Of a stretch of DNA of 64,000 bases, positions 42,450 to 52,185 are shown one piece after another (position 1 is the first letter of the stretch; the number at the start of each line of letters is the position of its first letter). Made by a program: the position numbers and the translations under genes. The stretch is from positions 1 through 64,000 of the forward strand of contig CBDCFF010000020.1 of assembly GCA_965216225.1 (NCBI GenBank). The letters run 5' to 3'. The stretch is from 3107 sp965216225. Its GTDB lineage: Bacteria > Pseudomonadota > Alphaproteobacteria > Rhodobacterales > Rhodobacteraceae. The notes below the pieces were generated by a model that saw only the letters and a list, made by a program, of their open reading frames with translations, did not search any database and had not been told where the DNA came from.

Positions 42450-45134
42450 ATGCTGGGCATCGGAACACTTGCCAGAAAGGTCTTCGGCACCCCGAACAAT
42501 CGCAAGATCAGGGCCACCCAATCAATCGTGGACCGGATCAACGCGCTGGAGCCGGAATTCCAGACCCTGTCCGACGACGGGCTGAAAGACAAGACCGCCG
42601 AACTGCGCAAACGCGCGACCGGGGGCGAAACGCTGGATGCGCTTCTGCCCGAAGCCTTTGCCAATTGCCGCGAGGCCGCCCGGCGCGCCCTGGGCCTCAG
42701 GGCCTTCGACGTGCAGTTGATGGGCGGCATCTTCCTTCACGAAGGCAATATCTCTGAAATGAAGACCGGCGAAGGCAAGACGCTGGTCGCCACATTCCCC
42801 GCCTGTCTGAACGCGCTGACCGGCAACGGCGTTCACATCGTCACCGTGAACGACTACCTCGCCAAACGTGACTCCGAATGGATGGGCAAGGTCTATGGCG
42901 CGCTTGGGCTGAGCTGCGGCGTGGTCTATCCCCAGCAGGATCCGCAGGAAAAGAAAGCGGCCTATGACGCCGACATCACCTATTCCACAAATAACGAACT
43001 GGGCTTCGACTATCTGCGCGACAACATGAAGTCGGAGCTTCGCCAGATGTTCCAGCGCGACCACAATTTCGCGATCGTGGACGAGGTCGACTCCATCCTG
43101 ATCGACGAGGCGCGAACGCCGCTGGTCATCTCGGGTCCGGCGCAGGACCGATCAGAGCTTTACGTCACCATCGACAGGCTGATCCCGGACCTGTCCGCAG
43201 AGCATTACACACTGGATGAAAAAACCCGCAATGTATCCTTCACGGAAGAAGGCAATGACACGCTGGAGGCGATGCTGCACAAGGCGGGCATCCTGCCCGA
43301 GGGGCAGTCGCTGTACGATCCGGAATCAACCACCATCGTCCATCACGTCAATCAGGGCCTGCGCGCGCACAAGCTCTTTCACAGGGACAAGGATTATATC
43401 GTCCGCGACGGCGAGGTCGTGCTGATCGACGAATTCACCGGCCGGATGATGGTGGGGCGGCGGCTGTCGGACGGGCTGCATCAGGCGCTGGAGGCGCGCG
43501 AAGGCGTGGCGATCCAGCCGGAAAACGTGACGCTGGCCTCTGTCACCTTCCAGAACTATTTCCGCCTTTACGACAAACTGGCCGGGATGACCGGGACCGC
43601 CGCGACGGAGGCCGAGGAATTTCAGGAAATCTACCGGCTGGGCGTCATCGAGGTGCCCACCAACCGGCCCGTTGCCCGCGCCGATGAAGACGATGCCGTC
43701 TACCGCACCGCGCGTGAGAAATACGAAGCGGTCGTCGCGACCATCGGGGAAGCGCATGGCAAGGGTCAGCCGATCCTCGTCGGCACCACCTCCATCGAGA
43801 AATCGGAATTTCTGTCCGGCCTGCTTGGCAAGGCCGGGATCAGGCACAACGTCCTGAATGCGCGCCAGCACGAACAGGAGGCGCAGATCGTCGCCGACGC
43901 CGGCAAGTTCGGCGCCGTGACCATCGCCACCAACATGGCCGGGCGCGGCACCGACATCAAACTGGGCGGCAATGTCGAATTCAAGGTGATGGAAGCCATC
44001 GCCGCCGACCCGGCGGGCGACCACATCGCCATCCGCAACCGGATCGAGCAAGCCCACAAGGCCGATGAGGACGCCGTGAAAGCGGCCGGCGGTCTTTTCG
44101 TGCTCGCCACCGAACGCCACGAATCGCGCCGCATCGACAATCAGTTGCGCGGCCGGTCGGGTCGTCAGGGCGATCCGGGACGGTCGGCCTTCTTCCTCAG
44201 CCTCGAAGATGACCTGATGCGCATTTTCGGCTCTGAGCGGCTGGAAAAGGTGCTTTCGACCCTTGGCATGAAAGAAGGCGAAGCGATCATTCATCCATGG
44301 GTCAACAAATCACTGGAACGCGCGCAGGCCAAGGTCGAGGGCCGCAATTTCGACATCCGCAAGCAGCTTCTGAAATTCGACGACGTGATGAACGATCAGC
44401 GCAAGGTGATCTTCGGCCAGCGCCGCGAGATCATGGAGGCCGCCGACCTGTCCGGGGTCGTGCAGGACATGCGCCATCAGGTGATCGACGATCTGGTAAC
44501 GCTTCACATGCCGCCCAAAGCCTATGCCGACCAGTGGGATACCGAAGGATTGCAGGAAGCGGTCAGGTCCGGCCTCGGGCTGGAAGTCCCGGTTGCCGAC
44601 TGGGCCGCCGGGGAAGGCGTGGATGACAACACGATCCGGGAGAGCCTGGAAAACGCCTCTGACGAATTCATGGCCTCCAAGGCGGCGAAATTCGGCCCCG
44701 GCAACATGCGCAACATCGAAAAACAGCTTTTGTTGCAGACCATCGACGGCAAGTGGCGCGAACATCTGCTGACGCTGGAGCATCTGCGCTCTGTCGTCGG
44801 CTTTCGCGGCTATGCCCAGCGTGACCCGCTGAACGAGTACAAGACCGAAAGTTTCCAGCTATTCGAAACACTTCTGGACACCCTGCGCGAAGAGGTCAGC
44901 CGGAAACTCGCCCAGATCCGCCCGCTGAGCGAAGAGGAACAGAAGACAATGATGGCCCGGATGGCGGCGCAGCAGAAAGCGCTGGCGAAGGTGGCGGAGG
45001 CCGCCGGCGCACAACCGGCGGCAAACGGATTTGTCGAAGAATCCCCGGAAACCTGGGGCAATCCGGGCCGCAATGATACCTGCCCCTGCGGGTCTGGAAA
45101 GAAATTCAAGCACTGCCACGGCAGGATCGTCTGA
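42450..45134 (+). CDS. secA: Protein translocase ATPase SecA
   Basis: 894 residues, full length. The ATG at 42450 has GGAG upstream; the open frame extends to 42276. Walker A is MKTGEGKTLVATF (about residue 105) and the DEAD-type motif is VDEVDSILIDEART. A preprotein cross-linking domain follows, then NBD2 with TNMAGRGTDIKLGGN and QLRGRSGRQGDPGRS. The C-terminal zinc/SecB-binding tail is CPCGSGKKFKHCHG. It drives Sec-dependent export. Convergent with radC, 108 bp apart. Confidence 0.97.
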   Translation: MLGIGTLARKVFGTPNNRKIRATQSIVDRINALEPEFQTLSDDGLKDKTAELRKRATGGETLDALLPEAFANCREAARRALGLRAFDVQLMGGIFLHEGNISEMKTGEGKTLVATFPACLNALTGNGVHIVTVNDYLAKRDSEWMGKVYGALGLSCGVVYPQQDPQEKKAAYDADITYSTNNELGFDYLRDNMKSELRQMFQRDHNFAIVDEVDSILIDEARTPLVISGPAQDRSELYVTIDRLIPDLSAEHYTLDEKTRNVSFTEEGNDTLEAMLHKAGILPEGQSLYDPESTTIVHHVNQGLRAHKLFHRDKDYIVRDGEVVLIDEFTGRMMVGRRLSDGLHQALEAREGVAIQPENVTLASVTFQNYFRLYDKLAGMTGTAATEAEEFQEIYRLGVIEVPTNRPVARADEDDAVYRTAREKYEAVVATIGEAHGKGQPILVGTTSIEKSEFLSGLLGKAGIRHNVLNARQHEQEAQIVADAGKFGAVTIATNMAGRGTDIKLGGNVEFKVMEAIAADPAGDHIAIRNRIEQAHKADEDAVKAAGGLFVLATERHESRRIDNQLRGRSGRQGDPGRSAFFLSLEDDLMRIFGSERLEKVLSTLGMKEGEAIIHPWVNKSLERAQAKVEGRNFDIRKQLLKFDDVMNDQRKVIFGQRREIMEAADLSGVVQDMRHQVIDDLVTLHMPPKAYADQWDTEGLQEAVRSGLGLEVPVADWAAGEGVDDNTIRESLENASDEFMASKAAKFGPGNMRNIEKQLLLQTIDGKWREHLLTLEHLRSVVGFRGYAQRDPLNEYKTESFQLFETLLDTLREEVSRKLAQIRPLSEEEQKTMMARMAAQQKALAKVAEAAGAQPAANGFVEESPETWGNPGRNDTCPCGSGKKFKHCHGRIV

Positions 45135-45242
45135 TTCGCACCCACCCGTCAGGCGGGCCTGCGCAATGTGACCGGTTGCGGCCGATTGCGGCCAAATTCG
45201 GGCAGCCTCACGGACGACGGCGAACGGGGGTGATCTGCCGGT

Positions 45243-46004
45243 TCAAAGATAACCCTCTGACCGAAAGCTCAGCTCGCAGCTTTTTCCCACGATCAGATGG
45301 TCATGCAAGACAAGTCCCAGCATCTCTGCCGCGTTGCGGATCCGTTTGGTCATGGTTATGTCCGCGTCGGAAGGCGTCGGGTCGCCGGACGGGTGGTTGT
45401 GAACAAGGATCAGCGCCGACGCATTCAGTTCCAGCGCCCGCTTCACCACCTCGCGCGGGTAGACCGGCACATGATCCACCGTGCCCCTGGCATGTTCTTC
45501 ATCCGCGATCAGTACATTCTTGCGATCCATGTAGAGCACCCGGAACTGTTCCGTTTCCCGGTGGGCCATGGTGGTGTGGCAATAATCCAGCACCTGATCC
45601 CAGCCGGAAATCACCGGCCGCTGCATGATCCGGGACCGCGCCAGACGGTGCGATGCCGCCTCGACGATCTTGAGCTCCTGAATGACCGCCTCACCCACCC
45701 CGCTGACCCTGGAAAGCCGTTCCGCAGGCGCCGACAGCACGCGGTTGAAATCGCCGAAAACCTCCAGCAGACGCCGGGCCAGCGGCTTGACATCCTGACG
45801 GAGAATAGCGCGGAAAAGCACAAGCTCCAGCAATTCGTAATCCGGCATCGCCTCCGCCCCGCCCGCCATGAACCGCTGCCGCAGGCGCTTGCGATGGTCG
45901 CGGATATAAGAGGGCAGCCTGCCGCCCGGCGCAGGCGTGATCACCACCTCATCCTGCTCAAAGGACGGCATCGGGGTTTCCGAGAACTGGCTGCGCTTCG
46001 ACAT
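45243..46004 (-). CDS. radC: JAMM/MPN-domain protein RadC
   Basis: 253 residues. The N-terminal UPF0758 helix-hairpin-helix part (LRQRFMAGGAEAMPDYELLE; LSRVSGVGEAVIQELKIVEA) precedes the RadC MPN domain with the metal motif VHNHPSGDPTPSDADI and the upstream Glu region TMAHRETEQFRVLYMDRKN. Despite the name, a DNA-repair role is doubtful in studied bacteria, and the biochemical function is unsettled. Monocistronic. Confidence 0.94.
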   Translation of the reverse strand: MSKRSQFSETPMPSFEQDEVVITPAPGGRLPSYIRDHRKRLRQRFMAGGAEAMPDYELLELVLFRAILRQDVKPLARRLLEVFGDFNRVLSAPAERLSRVSGVGEAVIQELKIVEAASHRLARSRIMQRPVISGWDQVLDYCHTTMAHRETEQFRVLYMDRKNVLIADEEHARGTVDHVPVYPREVVKRALELNASALILVHNHPSGDPTPSDADITMTKRIRNAAEMLGLVLHDHLIVGKSCELSFRSEGYL

Positions 46005-46098
46005 GGGGGCAAATCTGCCGCAGCCTTGGTTAAGAATGGGTTAATTCAGGGCCGGGGCCACGATACGAGGCCGCCAAATACCGCGGACCTGCACGGCA

Positions 46099-47241
46099 CT
46101 AGCCCTTCGTCCCGCCCCAGAACGTCTTGACCTTGCCGAAGAAGCTGGAGCTTTGCGGGTTGTTGTCCGCCGCAACCTCATCGAATTCGCGCAGCAGTTC
46201 CTTCTGACGACCGGTCAGGTTGACGGGCGTTTCAACCGCCATCTCTATATACATGTCGCCCTGACCGGCCCCGCGCAGCGCCGGCATACCCTTGCCCTTC
46301 AGCCGCATCTGGCGGCCCGACTGGCTGCCTGCCGGGATTCGCACCCGGCTGCGACCGCCATCAATGGTCGGCACCTCTATATCCCCGCCCAGCGCGGCAG
46401 AGTTCATCGACACCGGCACCCGGCAGAACAGGTTGATGCCGTCGCGCTCAAAGATCGCGTGTTGGCGCAGTTCGATGAAAATATAAAGATCGCCGGACGG
46501 CCCGCCGCGCAGACCGGCCTCGCCTTCACCGGCCAGACGGATGCGGGTGCCAGTCTCGACGCCCGCCGGGATGTTGACCGACAGCGTGCGGTCTTCCTGC
46601 CTGCGGCCCGCGCCATGGCAGGTCTGGCACGGGTTCTTGATCATCTGGCCCGCGCCATGGCAGGTGGGGCAGGTGCGTTCGACGGTAAAAAACCCCTGCT
46701 GCGCCCGCACCTTGCCCATGCCGGAACAGGTCGGGCAGGTTGCAGGCTCCGCCCCGCTTTCCGCACCCGTTCCGTTGCACGACCCGCAGGTGACGGAGGT
46801 CGGCACGGTGACGGTCTTCTGAAGACCCCGATACGCCTCTTCCAGCGTCACACGCAGGTTGTGGCGCAGATCGGACCCCCGGACAGCACGTTGCCGCACA
46901 CTGCCGCCGCCGCTGCCGCTGCCGAAGAGGTCTTCGAAAATATCCGAGAAGGTGCTGGCGAAATCGCCCTGCCCGCCAGGATGGAACCCGCCACGGCCAC
47001 CGCCGCCCATGCCGTTTTCAAACGCCGCGTGCCCGAACCGGTCATAGGCGGCCTTTCTTTCGGCGTCTTTCAGAATCTCATACGCCTCGTTCGCCTCCTT
47101 GAACCGGGACTCCGCCTCGGGGTTGTCCTTGTTGCGGTCCGGGTGCAGCTCTTTGGCCTTGCGGCGATAGGCTTTCTTTATTTCATCCGCCGAGGCGCCC
47201 TTGCGGATGCCAAGCACATCGTAAAAATCGCGCTTTGCCAT
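46099..47241 (-). CDS. dnaJ: Hsp40 co-chaperone DnaJ
   Basis: 380 residues. The J domain (1-70) has HPD in YRRKAKELHPDRNKD, and a Gly/Phe-rich linker follows. Four zinc-binding repeats (CGSCNGTG, CPTCSGMG, CPTCHGAG, CQTCHGAG; about 148-212) precede the C-terminal substrate-binding beta domains. It stimulates the DnaK ATPase. It lies 53 bp downstream of dnaK on the same strand, a standard dnaKJ operon. AGAGGGAA precedes the ATG. Confidence 0.97.
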   Translation of the reverse strand: MAKRDFYDVLGIRKGASADEIKKAYRRKAKELHPDRNKDNPEAESRFKEANEAYEILKDAERKAAYDRFGHAAFENGMGGGGRGGFHPGGQGDFASTFSDIFEDLFGSGSGGGSVRQRAVRGSDLRHNLRVTLEEAYRGLQKTVTVPTSVTCGSCNGTGAESGAEPATCPTCSGMGKVRAQQGFFTVERTCPTCHGAGQMIKNPCQTCHGAGRRQEDRTLSVNIPAGVETGTRIRLAGEGEAGLRGGPSGDLYIFIELRQHAIFERDGINLFCRVPVSMNSAALGGDIEVPTIDGGRSRVRIPAGSQSGRQMRLKGKGMPALRGAGQGDMYIEMAVETPVNLTGRQKELLREFDEVAADNNPQSSSFFGKVKTFWGGTKG

Positions 47242-47294
47242 GTTCTGTTCCCTCTGGAACGCAAAGACCGGCCCAAAGGGCGTATCAACGCCCC

Positions 47295-49220
47295 TTATGC
47301 GCGTTTGTCTTTGCCACCCAGATCTTCGAAGTCGGCATCGACGATTTCGTCATCGACAGGGCCGGCCCGATCCGCATCCTCCGGGTCGGCCCCATCCGCC
47401 GCTTCCTGCCGGGCCTTGTAGACGGCTTCGCCCAGTTTCATGGCGGCTTCGGTCACGTTCTGGATGCCGGACCTGATCCTGTCGGCAGGGACATTGTCTT
47501 TTTCCAGATTGTCCTTCAGCGCGGCAACGGCCAGTTCGATCGCCTCGACAGTGGTCGGATCGACCTTGTCGGAATGCTCTTCCAGCGATTTTTCGGTCGA
47601 GTGGATCAGGCTTTCCGCATGGTTGCGGGCCTCGACCAGTTCGCGGCGTTTCCTGTCGGCCTCGGCATTGGCCTCGGCATCCTTGACCATCTGCTCTATC
47701 TCGTCATCGGAAAGACCGCCAGAGGCCTGGATGGTGATCTTCTGTTCCTTGCCGGTGCCCTTGTCCATCGCAATCACCGACACGATGCCGTTGGCGTCAA
47801 TGTCGAAGCTCACCTCGATCTGCGGAATGCCGCGCGGCGCGGGGGGGATTTCCTCAAGGTTGAACTGACCCAGCAGCTTGTTGTCGGCGGCCATTTCGCG
47901 TTCGCCCTGAAAGACGCGGATCGTCACGGCGTTCTGGTTGTCCTCGGCGGTCGAGAATATCTGCGACTTCTTGGTGGGAATCGTGGTGTTGCGGTCGATC
48001 AGGCGGGTGAAGACGCCGCCCAGCGTTTCGATCCCCAGCGAAAGCGGGGTGACATCCAGAAGAACCACGTCCTTGACATCGCCTTGCAGAACCCCGGCCT
48101 GAATGGCGGCGCCCATGGCGACAACCTCATCCGGATTCACGCCCTTGTGCGGCTCCTTGCCAAAGAACCTCGTCACCTCTTCGGTGACTTTCGGCATACG
48201 GGTCATGCCGCCCACCAGAACCACCTCGTCAATGTCGGCGGTCGAGAAGCCGGCATCCTTCAGCGCCGCCCGACACGGGTCCAGCGAGGATTTGATCAGG
48301 TTGCCCACAAGGCTTTCCAGCTTGGCCCGGGTCAGCTTCATGACCATGTGCAGCGGCTGACCCCCGTTCGGGTCCATCGAGATGAACGGCTGGTTGATCT
48401 CGGTCTGGTTGGCGCTGGACAGTTCGATCTTGGCTTTCTCGGCAGCTTCCTTCAGACGCTGCAACGCCATCTTGTCCCTGGTCAGATCGACGCCGGTTTC
48501 CTTTCTGAACTCGTCCGCCAGATAGGTGACGATGCGCATGTCAAAATCTTCACCGCCCAGGAAGGTGTTCCCATTGGTGGATTTCACCTCGAACAGGCCA
48601 TCGTCGATTTCCAGGATGGTCACGTCGAAGGTGCCGCCGCCAAGGTCATAGACCGCGATGGTTTTCGAATCCTTCTTGTCCAGACCATAGGCCAGCGCCG
48701 CCGCGGTCGGTTCGTTGATGATCCTGAGCACTTCCAGACCGGCAATCCTGCCCGCATCCTTGGTGGCCTGACGCTGGGCGTCGTTGAAATAGGCCGGAAC
48801 CGTGATCACCGCCTGCGTCACCTCTTCGCCCAGATAACTTTCGGCGGTTTCCTTCATCTTTTGCAGGATGAAGGCAGAGATTTGCGAGGGCGAATATTTC
48901 TCGCCGCGCGCTTCGACCCAGGCATCCCCGTTGCCGCCATCAATGATGGCGTAGGGAACCAGTTTCCTGTCCTTCTCGACCTCGGCATCGCCAACCCGGC
49001 GGCCGATAAGGCGTTTCACGGCAAAGATGGTGTTGTCGGAGTTGGTGACGGCCTGGCGCTTTGCAGCCTGCCCGACCAGACGCTCGCCGTCGGTGAACGC
49101 GACGATTGACGGCGTGGTGCGCGCGCCCTCGGCGTTTTCCACGACACGCGGTTGCGCGCCATCCATGATGGCAATGCAGGAGTTGGTCGTCCCGAGGTCA
49201 ATTCCAATGACTTTGGCCAT
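47295..49220 (-). CDS. dnaK: Hsp70 chaperone DnaK
   Basis: 641 residues from the ATG at 49220. The ATPase domain opens with MAKVIGIDLGTTNSCIAIMD; further Hsp70 signatures are IYDLGGGTFDVTILEIDDG-like (here VYDLGGGTFDVTILEI) and VLVGGMTRMPKV. The substrate-binding domain begins near VLLDVTPLSLGIETLGG, and the helical lid ends with a charged tail, GGKDKRA. A heat-shock-type promoter is visible upstream at 49334-49362. Works with DnaJ downstream. Confidence 0.97.
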   Translation of the reverse strand: MAKVIGIDLGTTNSCIAIMDGAQPRVVENAEGARTTPSIVAFTDGERLVGQAAKRQAVTNSDNTIFAVKRLIGRRVGDAEVEKDRKLVPYAIIDGGNGDAWVEARGEKYSPSQISAFILQKMKETAESYLGEEVTQAVITVPAYFNDAQRQATKDAGRIAGLEVLRIINEPTAAALAYGLDKKDSKTIAVYDLGGGTFDVTILEIDDGLFEVKSTNGNTFLGGEDFDMRIVTYLADEFRKETGVDLTRDKMALQRLKEAAEKAKIELSSANQTEINQPFISMDPNGGQPLHMVMKLTRAKLESLVGNLIKSSLDPCRAALKDAGFSTADIDEVVLVGGMTRMPKVTEEVTRFFGKEPHKGVNPDEVVAMGAAIQAGVLQGDVKDVVLLDVTPLSLGIETLGGVFTRLIDRNTTIPTKKSQIFSTAEDNQNAVTIRVFQGEREMAADNKLLGQFNLEEIPPAPRGIPQIEVSFDIDANGIVSVIAMDKGTGKEQKITIQASGGLSDDEIEQMVKDAEANAEADRKRRELVEARNHAESLIHSTEKSLEEHSDKVDPTTVEAIELAVAALKDNLEKDNVPADRIRSGIQNVTEAAMKLGEAVYKARQEAADGADPEDADRAGPVDDEIVDADFEDLGGKDKRA

Positions 49221-49297
49221 GCTCTCAATACCCTTTCCAAGGCGATTGTCTGGTCCCGGAACCCGCATCAGGCATCCCGGAACCGATCCCGGTATGT

Positions 49298-49320
49298 TGA
49301 CCGGGGCATGACCCCGGTCA
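49298..49320 (-). other. Perfect hairpin in the dnaK leader
   Basis: TGACCGGGG and CCCCGGTCA (9-bp arms) flank a five-base loop, about 80-100 nt upstream of the dnaK start and just downstream of the predicted promoter. It would be in the 5' untranslated RNA. It lacks a T-run, so it is not an obvious terminator; it may stabilise the mRNA end. Confidence 0.5.
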
Positions 49321-49333
49321 GGCTTCGCAGGGT

Positions 49334-49362
49334 ATATAAGAATGAGGGACAGGCGCTGCAAG
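49334..49362 (-). promoter_or_regulatory. RpoH (sigma-32)-type promoter of dnaKJ
   Basis: On the minus strand CTTG (49362-49359) is followed after 18 bases by CTTATAT (49340-49334), close to the alphaproteobacterial heat-shock consensus (CTTG, then about 17 bases, then CYTATnT). The dnaK start is 114 bp downstream. This fits heat-shock control of dnaKJ. Confidence 0.6.
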
Positions 49363-49459
49363 CCGGGTCGTGCGCCGTTCTTGCGGGAATCTTCCGCAAG
49401 GTTGCCCGCGCGGCGGGCGGATCAATGTCACGCTCCGGGTGGTGAATCAGCCGGAACCG

Positions 49460-50281
49460 TCATTGCCGCGCCCCCCAGCTGGCAGAGGCGTGCTTGCGGG
49501 TATAGAACTCCCCCATCAGCCCGATCATCAGCAGTGTCAGGCTCAGATAAAGCGGATATTCGATCGACGTAACGCGCGGCAGGTAGTTCAGAAACGTGAA
49601 CCCCCTGGCCTGATCAATCGTGTGAAAAAGCGGATTCCAGTCGAACATGGCCAACATGAAACCGGGCAGCGTATTGGCCAGAAACATCTTGCCCGAGGCG
49701 ATCATGTTGGCCCGCCGATAAAGATTTGTCGCGATCCCGACAAATCGCGGGAACCACGGCTTCAGCGCCACGAAGATCATGGCGACGGCGATGCCGCTGA
49801 ACCACGCCAGAAGCAGCATGGCGACCGCGCCTGCGGGCTGTTCTATCGTGATGGGGTTGAACGCGGCATGGTACACGAACAGAATGATCGCCGCCGACAG
49901 AACCTGATTGTACAGAACCGACAGCGCCGAGGAGATGATGCCGATCGCCGTTGTCATCGGCGCGTGCAGCATCATCGACGACGCCGGCCCTTCCGACCCC
50001 ACCACCGCGCCAAGGGTCTTGGCATGGGTCATGTACATGAAGATGCCGGACATGATGTACAGCACATAGTCGCCACGCACGGCGGCTGTGCGCAGGCCGA
50101 GAACCGACATGAAAACAAAGAAGATCGCAAGCATCATCATGGATTGCATGATGGTCAGGACCAGCCCGATCACGGCGTTGCCGTGGTTCATCCGCAATTT
50201 TCGCACGGTGGCGTAATAAATCAGCCCCAGGGTTGCCAGAGCGGAATCGCGGGTATTCGCCTTGCGCCGGGTTACGAACAT
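49460..50281 (-). CDS. ABC-2 type polysaccharide export permease (KpsM/RkpT-like)
   Basis: 273 residues with about six transmembrane helices, for example AVIGLVLTIMQSMMMLAIFF, AAIILFVYHAAFNP and PLYLSLTLLMIGLMGEFYTR. The family exports capsular or other surface polysaccharide through the inner membrane together with a KpsT-type ATPase. No ATPase gene is adjacent, so the partner must be elsewhere. It is divergent from cysQ, whose upstream region overlaps the 5' end of this gene. It fits the polysaccharide block on its right. Confidence 0.85.
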   Translation of the reverse strand: MFVTRRKANTRDSALATLGLIYYATVRKLRMNHGNAVIGLVLTIMQSMMMLAIFFVFMSVLGLRTAAVRGDYVLYIMSGIFMYMTHAKTLGAVVGSEGPASSMMLHAPMTTAIGIISSALSVLYNQVLSAAIILFVYHAAFNPITIEQPAGAVAMLLLAWFSGIAVAMIFVALKPWFPRFVGIATNLYRRANMIASGKMFLANTLPGFMLAMFDWNPLFHTIDQARGFTFLNYLPRVTSIEYPLYLSLTLLMIGLMGEFYTRKHASASWGARQ

Positions 50282-50427
50282 CTCACCTGCCTTTGCCGGA
50301 ACACTTCGCCGTCGATTATTGCACGGAGTTCTTGCCGATCCCTTATCCTGCGATCATACAAGGGGGCGCGGATGCCGCACGGCAAACACGGGGGGGCAGG
50401 AACATTCCACTGGAACACGACAGGCTG

Positions 50428-51219
50428 ATGCAGGTCTTCCGCCAACTGGCGATCACGGCGGGCGCGCGGATCATGCAGATCTACAATACCGGCGATTTCG
50501 ACGTGAAGGTCAAACCGGACCAAAGCCCGGTGACAGCGGCGGACGAGGCCGCCGATGCGCTGATCGCCGCCGGTCTTGCCGAGGCGTTTCCGGATATTCC
50601 CGCCGTGACCGAAGAACAGACCGCATCGCACGGACAGGGCGCGAATCGCTTCATCATCGTGGACCCCCTTGACGGCACCAGGGAATTCATCGGGCGGCGC
50701 GGCGATTTCACCGTCAATATCGCGCTGGTGGAAAATGGCGCACCCACACGCGGCGTGGTCTACGCACCGGCCAGGGAACGCCTTTTCATGACCCGCGCCG
50801 ACGGTCGCACGATAGAGGAATACGCCCCGTTCAATCCCGCCATGCAAGGCGAAACGAAGGCCCTGCGTGTCACCGCCCCCGACAATGGATCGCTTGTGAT
50901 CGTTGCGTCCCGATCCCATCGCGACCGGGCGACAGAGGAGTATATCGCCAGATACAGCGTCGCCGATTCGCGCAGCGCCGGTTCGTCACTGAAATTCTGC
51001 CTGGTGGCAAGCGGCGAGGCCGATCTTTACCCGCGGCTTGGCCGGACCATGGAATGGGACACCGCAGCGGGCGACGCGGTGCTGCGCGGCGCGGGCGGGC
51101 GGGTCGTGCGCCTTGACGATCACACGCCCCTGACCTATGGTAAGCCCGGACATGAAAACCCGTTTTTCATTGCCTTCGCTCCGGGCGTCGAACTGGTGCG
51201 CGACCGATGCGCACGCTGA
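50428..51219 (+). CDS. cysQ: 3'(2'),5'-bisphosphate nucleotidase CysQ
   Basis: 263 residues from the ATG at 50428. The inositol-monophosphatase fold has the metal-binding motifs VTEEQ, DPLDGTREFI and EWDTAAGDAVLRGAGG. It hydrolyses PAP, the by-product of sulfotransferase reactions, which suits the sulfotransferase gene 7 kb downstream. The start is uncertain: relatives begin about nine residues earlier, but only ATT is available there, and the open frame continues to 50233. It overlaps kdsB by 13 bp. Confidence 0.88.
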   Translation: MQVFRQLAITAGARIMQIYNTGDFDVKVKPDQSPVTAADEAADALIAAGLAEAFPDIPAVTEEQTASHGQGANRFIIVDPLDGTREFIGRRGDFTVNIALVENGAPTRGVVYAPARERLFMTRADGRTIEEYAPFNPAMQGETKALRVTAPDNGSLVIVASRSHRDRATEEYIARYSVADSRSAGSSLKFCLVASGEADLYPRLGRTMEWDTAAGDAVLRGAGGRVVRLDDHTPLTYGKPGHENPFFIAFAPGVELVRDRCAR

Positions 51220-52007
51220 TCGTCATTCCGGCCCGCCATGCCTCCAGCCGCTATCCCGGCAAACCGCTGGTGATGCTGCGCGGCGCGGGCGGGCAGGCCC
51301 GGTCACTGATAGAGCGCAGCTGGCAGGCGGCCAGAGCCGTGCCGGGCGTCGCCCGCGTGGTCGTCGCGACCGATGACGAGCGTATCCGCAGCCACGCCGA
51401 AGGCTTCGGGGCAGAGGTCGTGATGACCCCCGGCGCCTGCGCGAACGGCACCGAACGCTGCGCTGCCGTGCTCGACGCGACCGGCGAGGCGCATGACATC
51501 ATCGTCAACCTGCAAGGCGACGCCCCGCTGACCCCGCCACGGGCGATCACGGGAATCGTCGCAGGATTGGCTGCCGACCCCGGCGCCGACATGGCGACGC
51601 CGGTTCTGCGCTGCGACGCAGCGGCGCTGAACGGGTTTCTGGCCGACCGCCGGGCGGGGCGCGTCGGCGGCACGATCGCGGTGTTCGATTCCAGGGGGTA
51701 CGCGCTTTATTTCTCCAGGGAAGTCATTCCCCATACCGGGCAGACCTATGCCGGGGGCGATCCGACACCGGTCTTTCATCATGTCGGCGCCTATGCCTAT
51801 CGGCCGGACGCGCTGCGCGCCTATGCTGGCTGGAAACCCGGCCCGCTGGAGCGGCTGGAAGGTCTCGAACAGTTGCGGTTTCTCGAAAACGGCCGCACGA
51901 TCCGCTGTGTCGAGATCAAAGCCCGCAGTGCGACGTTCCGGGAACTCAACAACCCGCAGGACGTGCCGCTGGTCGAGGCGGGGCTGGCGGATCTCGGAAT
52001 TGAATGA
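51207..52007 (+). CDS. kdsB: 3-deoxy-manno-octulosonate cytidylyltransferase
   Basis: 266 residues. The N-terminal signature IPARHASSRYPGKPLVMLRG binds CTP; other motifs are VVVATDDERIRSHAEGFGAE, NLQGDAPL and RTCVEIK-like RCVEIKARS. It activates Kdo as CMP-Kdo for LPS inner core or for Kdo-containing capsules. The start overlaps cysQ by 13 bp. As KdsB in the core LPS pathway often stands alone, its place beside polysaccharide genes may mean a capsule-specific copy. Confidence 0.92.
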   Translation: MRTLIVIPARHASSRYPGKPLVMLRGAGGQARSLIERSWQAARAVPGVARVVVATDDERIRSHAEGFGAEVVMTPGACANGTERCAAVLDATGEAHDIIVNLQGDAPLTPPRAITGIVAGLAADPGADMATPVLRCDAAALNGFLADRRAGRVGGTIAVFDSRGYALYFSREVIPHTGQTYAGGDPTPVFHHVGAYAYRPDALRAYAGWKPGPLERLEGLEQLRFLENGRTIRCVEIKARSATFRELNNPQDVPLVEAGLADLGIE

Positions 52008-52185
52008 CATGCGCCATGCGGCTTGTGCGCGCAGGGGCGCTGCAATCCCGTGTCTCCGGCAGTTCATCAATGCCGCGTTTTACCAATTGTGAAGTTACAC
52101 GACTTACAAAAGCTGTCCGAAGCCGCGTCAAACCCCGAACATGTTTTGACGCCATGTTGCCCGAGGGTATGGTGAGAGTCTTCAG

